Of a stretch of 64,000 nt of DNA, positions 60,103-64,000 are shown one piece after another. The stretch comes from Roseateles oligotrophus. Its GTDB lineage: Bacteria > Pseudomonadota > Gammaproteobacteria > Burkholderiales > Burkholderiaceae_C. Position 1 is the stretch's first letter, and every line of letters begins with the position of its first letter. Both the position numbers and the translations under genes were made by a program. The stretch lies in NCBI RefSeq assembly GCF_014204525.1, contig NZ_JACHLP010000007.1, positions 1 through 64,000 of the forward strand, given 5' to 3'. The notes beneath the pieces were generated by a model. The model was not told where the DNA came from, ran no database searches, and saw only the letters and a list, made by a program, of their open reading frames with translations.

Positions 60103-60914
60103 AGGGGGCGGCCTTGAAGCGCATACAGATCTGCGCCGATGACTTTGCTTTTGACGATGCGATCAGCCAGGGCATTCTGGAGTGCCTGGATGCCGGTCGC
60201 ATCAGCGCCACCAGCTGCATGGTCTTGTCGCCGCTCTGGTCGGCCTGGGCGCCGGCCTTGCGTGAACGGGTCGGCGGCGCCGACTTTGGCCTGCATCTGG
60301 ACCTGAACGAGTTTGCCGACTATGCGCCCGGCCGAGCCCTGTCGGGCTGGATTGGCCAGGCCTACGCACGTCGCCTGGATGCGCAGCAGGTACAGGCCTG
60401 GGTGAATACCCAGTTGGATGCTTATGAGGCCGCCATGCAGCGGGCGCCGGATTATCTGGATGGTCATCAACATGTGCACCAGCTGCCCCAGGTCCGGCAG
60501 GCGGTGCTGTCCGCCCTGAGTTCGCGTTATGGCGAGCGCTGCGCCTTGCGCTGCACCGGCAATCAAAGCTGGCGCGGAAGCAAGGCCGCCGTCATCGCGG
60601 CCCTGGGTTCGGCCGCGCTGCGCCGCGGGGCCCGGCAGGGTGGGCTGCGCTGCAATCGCGACTTCGCCGGCGTCTATGACTTCGGTCCCGAGGCCCAGTT
60701 TCCGCAGCTGGCCGAGGCCTGGCTGGCCTCGTTGCCGGATGGTGGCCTGATGATGACGCACCCGGGCCGGGCCGCCGCCACCCAGACGCGGGCCGACCTG
60801 ATACGGGGCGCACGCGCGAGCGAGCGAGCCTTCTGGCTCAGTGCCGAGGCGGGCGAGATGCTGGCCCGTCTGTCGGTTCAGTTAGGGCTTTCCGAAGACT
60901 GGCCCAAGGCCTGA
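60099..60914 (+). CDS. ChbG/HpnK-type (YdjC) carbohydrate deacetylase
   Basis: A 271-residue protein of the YdjC/HpnK deacetylase family. Metal-binding features are ICADDFAFDDAISQGI, GGADFGLHLDLNEF (Asp/His) and YLDGHQHVHQLPQV. MMTHPGRA near residue 221 closes the site. These enzymes remove N-acetyl groups from GlcNAc-type sugars. As the last gene of the overlapping four-gene operon, it probably frees the amine of the lipid-linked sugar, in the way ArnD removes a formyl group. Confidence 0.9.
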   Translation: MKGAALKRIQICADDFAFDDAISQGILECLDAGRISATSCMVLSPLWSAWAPALRERVGGADFGLHLDLNEFADYAPGRALSGWIGQAYARRLDAQQVQAWVNTQLDAYEAAMQRAPDYLDGHQHVHQLPQVRQAVLSALSSRYGERCALRCTGNQSWRGSKAAVIAALGSAALRRGARQGGLRCNRDFAGVYDFGPEAQFPQLAEAWLASLPDGGLMMTHPGRAAATQTRADLIRGARASERAFWLSAEAGEMLARLSVQLGLSEDWPKA

Positions 60915-60931
60915 GTGCCTGAGCTTGGGGT

Positions 60932-61669
60932 TCAGGCCTGCGCTTCGCGCTTGGCCCGGGCGCGGGCCAGGGCTGCCGCTATGGTGGCTTTCTTGCGCGC
61001 CACTTCATCGGGCTCGGCATTCTTGGTGACTTCGGCGGGATTGCTGCTCAGGCCTTCCAGCTTGTGCTGGGCCTTGAGCAGCAGGCGGGCCTCGTTCTCC
61101 GCCGGCGCGCGGGCCGTGCGGATCTGATGGAATTCGTAGCGCTGCCGCGCCTGATCCGCCAGCAAGGGGCTCCAGGCGTCCCAGCCGGTCTGTTCACCGC
61201 TGATATTGAGCAGGCTGATGCAATCCACCGGGCAGGCCGGCAGGCAGAGCTCGCAGCCGGTGCATTGCTCGGCCACGATCAGATGCATGGCCTTGGGCGC
61301 GCCGACGATGCAGTCCACCGGGCAGGCCTTGATGCATAGGGTGCAGCCTATGCACCAGTCCTCGTCGATCACGGCCAGCAGGCGGGGCGCCTCCAGGCCG
61401 TGCTCGGCACTGAGCGCGGGCACGGGGTTCACGCCGGTGATGGCGGCTAAACGCCCCACGCCGACGGCGCCACCTGGCGGGCATTGGTTGATGGCGGCCT
61501 CGCCCCGGGCGATGGCCTGGGCGTAGCTGTGGCAGTCTGGGTAGCCGCAACGCGTGCACTGCGTTTGCGGCAGCGCGGCGTTGAGGCGTTCGATCAGCCT
61601 GAGTTGTGGGCCGGCAGCGGCGCCAAGCTCAGGCTGGACAGGGGCGGGGAGGGGGGTCGGGAGAGTCAA
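60932..61669 (-). CDS. rnfB: RnfB-like ferredoxin, soluble orphan form (TTG start)
   Basis: A 245-residue protein. An N-terminal 4Fe-4S domain has C38, C41, C46 and C63. Two ferredoxin clusters follow with C106/C109/C112/C116 ([15 protein letters not shown]) and C136/C139/C142/C146 ([15 protein letters not shown]). The N-terminal membrane helix of normal RnfB is absent and there are no rnfACDGE genes here. The TTG at 61669 overlaps the PHB depolymerase stop (TTGA), which supports this start. The C-terminal 70 residues are charged and helical. A soluble electron carrier is likely, with unknown partner. Confidence 0.85.
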   Translation of the reverse strand: MTLPTPLPAPVQPELGAAAGPQLRLIERLNAALPQTQCTRCGYPDCHSYAQAIARGEAAINQCPPGGAVGVGRLAAITGVNPVPALSAEHGLEAPRLLAVIDEDWCIGCTLCIKACPVDCIVGAPKAMHLIVAEQCTGCELCLPACPVDCISLLNISGEQTGWDAWSPLLADQARQRYEFHQIRTARAPAENEARLLLKAQHKLEGLSSNPAEVTKNAEPDEVARKKATIAAALARARAKREAQA

Positions 61670-63036
61670 GCCGTACTTTTCTTGGCACGAGCCGGGCGCT
61701 TGGGCGCCTCGATCTGGCGGGTGCTGGCTGCGCTGCCCGTTGCCGCCTTGGGCTGAGCGGCCGCGGTTTTCTTGGTGGCAGCGCCCACGGCATTGGGGTG
61801 GTCGTATTTGAGAATGAAGTTCTTCACCTCGGGGTAGATGTTTTCGCGCCAACGGCGGCCCGCAAAGATGCCGTAATGGCCGGCACCGAGGGCGTCGTAA
61901 TGGAATTGGTGTTCGCTTGCGACGCCCGAGCACAAATCATGGGCCGCGCGGGTCTGGCCGGTGCCGGAGATGTCGTCCAACTCGCCTTCTATGGTCAGCA
62001 AGGCGGTCTGGCTGATGTCTTGCGGACGCACCAGCTGGCCATTGACCATCCAGGTGCCGTTGACCAGGGAGAAATCCTGGAACACGACACGAATGGTTTC
62101 CAGGTAGTACTCGGCCGGCATGTCCAGCACCGCGTTGTACTCGTCATAGAACTGGCGGTGCGAATCGGCGCTGTCGTCGTCGCCCCGCACCAGGTCGAGG
62201 AAGTAGTCGTAATGCGAGCTCAGATGGCGATCCGGGTTCATGGCCACAAAACCGGTGTGCTGCAAAAAGCCTGGGTAGACCGCACGGCCCGCGCCCGGAA
62301 AATTGGTCGGCACGCGGTAGATCACATTGTTCTCGAACCAGCTGTGGCTGCGGTTCATGGCCAGATTGTTGACGGCCGTGGGGCTCTTGCGGGCGTCGAT
62401 GGGTCCGCCCATCATGGTCATGCTGCGTGGGGTCGGCTCGCCGTTCGAGGCCATCAAGGAGATGGCGGCCAGCACCGGCACGGTGGGCTGGCAGACCGAG
62501 ATCACATGGCAGTCCGCGCCGATGTGGCGGATGAACTCCTGCACGTAGGCGATGTAGTCGTCCAGATGGAAGGGGCCGACTTCCAGCGGCACCATGCGGG
62601 CATCGGTCCAGTCGGTGATGAAGACCTTGTGATCCTTCAGCAGCTGGCGCACGGTGTCGCGCAGCAAGGTGCTGTGGTGGCCGGACAAGGGAGCGACGAC
62701 CAGCACGGTGGGCTGGTCCTTCATCTTGCTCAGCACGCCCGGATCGTCGGTATAGCGCTTGAAGCGCAGCAGGCGGCAAAAGGGCTTGCTCACCGGCACC
62801 AGTTCCTGCACGGCCACTTCAACGCCGTCGACCTCCACGCCACGGATGCCGAACTCGGGTTTTTCGTAGTCTTTGGCCAGGCGGTGCATCAGGTCCAGGC
62901 CGGCGGAAACTCGCTGCGACATGGGCGTATGAGCAAACGGGGACAGCGGGTGGCTGTAGAGCTTGGCCGAGGCGCTGGCGAACTCCGAGAAGGGGCTCAT
63001 CAGCGCGCGCTGGGTTTCAAAAAGTTGATACAGCAT
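61666..63036 (-). CDS. phaZ: Intracellular PHB depolymerase
   Basis: A 456-residue protein of the PhaZ1 family (cytoplasmic poly-3-hydroxybutyrate depolymerase). The nucleophile is cysteine C182 in ISVCQPTVP, replacing serine as in Ralstonia PhaZ1. Other conserved parts are [36 protein letters not shown] and [19 protein letters not shown]. It mobilises stored PHB granules. The last 37 residues form an Ala/Lys/Pro-rich basic tail. It has a good promoter at 63105-63133 and is coupled to rnfB. Confidence 0.92.
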   Translation of the reverse strand: MLYQLFETQRALMSPFSEFASASAKLYSHPLSPFAHTPMSQRVSAGLDLMHRLAKDYEKPEFGIRGVEVDGVEVAVQELVPVSKPFCRLLRFKRYTDDPGVLSKMKDQPTVLVVAPLSGHHSTLLRDTVRQLLKDHKVFITDWTDARMVPLEVGPFHLDDYIAYVQEFIRHIGADCHVISVCQPTVPVLAAISLMASNGEPTPRSMTMMGGPIDARKSPTAVNNLAMNRSHSWFENNVIYRVPTNFPGAGRAVYPGFLQHTGFVAMNPDRHLSSHYDYFLDLVRGDDDSADSHRQFYDEYNAVLDMPAEYYLETIRVVFQDFSLVNGTWMVNGQLVRPQDISQTALLTIEGELDDISGTGQTRAAHDLCSGVASEHQFHYDALGAGHYGIFAGRRWRENIYPEVKNFILKYDHPNAVGAATKKTAAAQPKAATGSAASTRQIEAPKRPARAKKSTA

Positions 63037-63064
63037 GGGATGGACTCTGGCTTTCGGGGTGGGC

Positions 63065-63088
63065 AATTCTGGCCATGATGCCAGAATT
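63065..63088 (-). promoter_or_regulatory. Perfect inverted repeat in the phaZ leader (candidate operator)
   Basis: AATTCTGGC (63065-63073) and GCCAGAATT (63080-63088) are perfect 9-base arms around CATGAT. It lies between the probable transcription start (near 63097) and the phaZ ATG. There is no T-run, so an operator or leader hairpin is likelier than a terminator. The regulator is unknown. Confidence 0.55.
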
Positions 63089-63104
63089 TGTGCGCTGCAG
63101 CATT

Positions 63105-63133
63105 TTATCAAAATCCTGCGGTGAAACTGACAA
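63105..63133 (-). promoter_or_regulatory. Sigma70-type promoter of phaZ
   Basis: On the minus strand TTGTCA (63133-63128) and TGATAA (63110-63105) are 17 bases apart. GATAAAAT just downstream gives an alternative -10. It lies 69 bases before the phaZ start. Confidence 0.6.
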
Positions 63134-63258
63134 CTCGCTGACGCCAAAATGGCGAATCTGCTTGTGTTCTAGGCTAACCGGCAAAACTGATTTAGTCATC
63201 CCCGCAATGGCCCGAACTCCGGCGGAGTTGCCGCCTTGTTTTGAAAAGAAGAGTCTGG

Positions 63259-63278
63259 GGGCCCGCCGCAGCGGGCCC
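63259..63278 (-). terminator. Hairpin after the aromatic/aspartate aminotransferase gene
   Basis: A perfect 8-base stem GGGCCCGC (63259-63266) with GCGGGCCC (63271-63278), loop CGCA, sits 22 bases after the aminotransferase stop. A mixed pyrimidine stretch with TTCTTTT follows on the minus strand, about 8 bases after the stem, so termination efficiency is uncertain. Confidence 0.55.
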
Positions 63279-63299
63279 TGTCTCGGCCAGGGCCCGAAC

Positions 63300-64000
63300 T
63301 CAGCCGCGCATCACCGCGGCCATGGCCTGCGCCACCTGGGGCAGGTTCTGCTCGTTCAGCGCGGCCACGCAGATGCGGCCCGAGTCCACGCCGTAGACGC
63401 CGAACTCGCTGCGCAAACGCTGCATCTGAGCGGCGTTCAGGCCCGAGTAGCTGAACATGCCTTTTTGGCGAGTGACGAAGCTGAGGTCTTGATCCACGCC
63501 AGCGGTCTTCAGTGCCTCGACCAGGGCGCTGCGCATGGCGCGTATGCGCAAGCGCATGCCGGCCAGCTCTTCCTCCCACAGCTGGCGCAGGGCGGGCGTG
63601 CCCAGCACCAGGGCCACCACCTGGGCGCCATGGGTGGGCGGGTTGGAGTAATTGGTGCGGATGACGATCTTCAATTGGCTGAGCACGCGGCCGGCTTCCT
63701 CGGCCGAGGCGCAGACCACGCTCAGCGCGCCCACGCGCTCGCCGTAGAGCGAGAAGCTCTTGGAGAAGCTGGTGGAGACGAAGAAATCCAGACCCGCGGC
63801 CAGGAATTGCTGGATCACCGCGCCGTCCTCGGCAATGCCTTCGCCAAAGCCCTGGTAGGCCATGTCCAGGAAGGGCACCAGTTGGCGGGCCTTGACCGTG
63901 GCCACCACCTGCTCCCACTGCGCGGGGCTGAGGTCATAGCCGGTCGGGTTGTGGCAGCAGGCATGCAGCACGATCACGGTGCCGGCGGTGGCGGTGTTGA
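63300..64000 (-). CDS. Aromatic/aspartate aminotransferase (class I), C-terminal part, cut by window end
   Basis: The C-terminal 232 or so residues of a PLP class I aminotransferase of the AspC/TyrB group; the start lies beyond 64000. VLHACCHNPTGYDLSPAQW is the family substrate/PLP loop, and the PLP lysine is in STSFSKSFSLYGERVGAL. The tail ends GRICVAALNEQNLPQVAQAM. AspC/TyrB enzymes convert oxaloacetate or aromatic keto acids to amino acids. Which substrate is preferred cannot be told from this part. Confidence 0.9.
   Translation of the reverse strand, partial: NTATAGTVIVLHACCHNPTGYDLSPAQWEQVVATVKARQLVPFLDMAYQGFGEGIAEDGAVIQQFLAAGLDFFVSTSFSKSFSLYGERVGALSVVCASAEEAGRVLSQLKIVIRTNYSNPPTHGAQVVALVLGTPALRQLWEEELAGMRLRIRAMRSALVEALKTAGVDQDLSFVTRQKGMFSYSGLNAAQMQRLRSEFGVYGVDSGRICVAALNEQNLPQVAQAMAAVMRG

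Overview
The window is GC-rich, densely packed chromosomal DNA from a betaproteobacterium of the order Burkholderiales. The lineage is inferred from gene content and order: zapA - 6S RNA - EVE-domain gene, suhB - trmJ - cysE, darP next to pmbA, pyrG - DUF1330 - eno - ftsB, a DUF3138 outer-membrane protein, an intracellular PHB depolymerase and an Entner-Doudoroff edd-eda pair. A Roseateles/Paucibacter-like genus is likely, but no rRNA is present to confirm it. No tRNA, rRNA, CRISPR array, prophage or complete insertion sequence was seen. Long open frames antisense to real genes are common here and are left out.

Region by region: 1-1045 holds the end of a branched-chain amino-acid ABC operon (livG fragment, livF), an interspersed palindromic repeat and a terminator. 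1116-3650 is edd-eda behind a HexR-like box. 3641-7262 is a run of minus-strand housekeeping or accessory genes (thioesterase, FrnE-like oxidoreductase, aspartoacylase-like hydrolase, EamA transporter, GNAT). 7382-9357 is a sulfur module: two YeeE/YedE-type membrane proteins and a persulfide dioxygenase-rhodanese fusion. 9485-15027 is a two-gene TIR + STAND-NTPase/WD40 module, the best candidate for an undescribed immune-type system. 15021-28544 is a minus-strand polyamine island: puuC, a DUF3138 porin-like protein, potIHGF, spuC, puuA, puuD, puuB and an omega-amino-acid:pyruvate aminotransferase, with a divergent Lrp-type regulator at 28720. A second copy of the palindromic repeat sits inside it.

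29227-35347 has a PAS protein, a small membrane protein, a second EamA transporter, a DUF455 ferritin-like protein, a gamma-type carbonic anhydrase homologue, hslO, and a pnuC/NadR-like pair. 35078-43293 is a minus-strand core block (ftsB, eno, DUF1330, pyrG, hydrolase, mutS, suhB). 43461-47738 holds trmJ, cysE, mog, darP and pmbA. 47850-51048 holds a TRAP transporter whose binding-protein gene converges on its permease genes. 51190-57159 has a DUF442 protein, yqeY, rpsU, a flavoprotein, a degenerate GGDEF protein, an EVE protein, 6S RNA, zapA with a ZapB-like partner, and nth.

57255-60914 is a tightly overlapping four-gene operon (ArnT-like transferase, GT2, GtrA flippase, ChbG/HpnK deacetylase) that resembles lipid A amino-sugar decoration loci. 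60932-63036 couples a PHB depolymerase to an orphan soluble RnfB. The window ends inside an aromatic/aspartate aminotransferase gene.

The main metabolic themes are sugar-acid breakdown (edd-eda), polyamine import and oxidation, sulfide/persulfide handling and PHB turnover.
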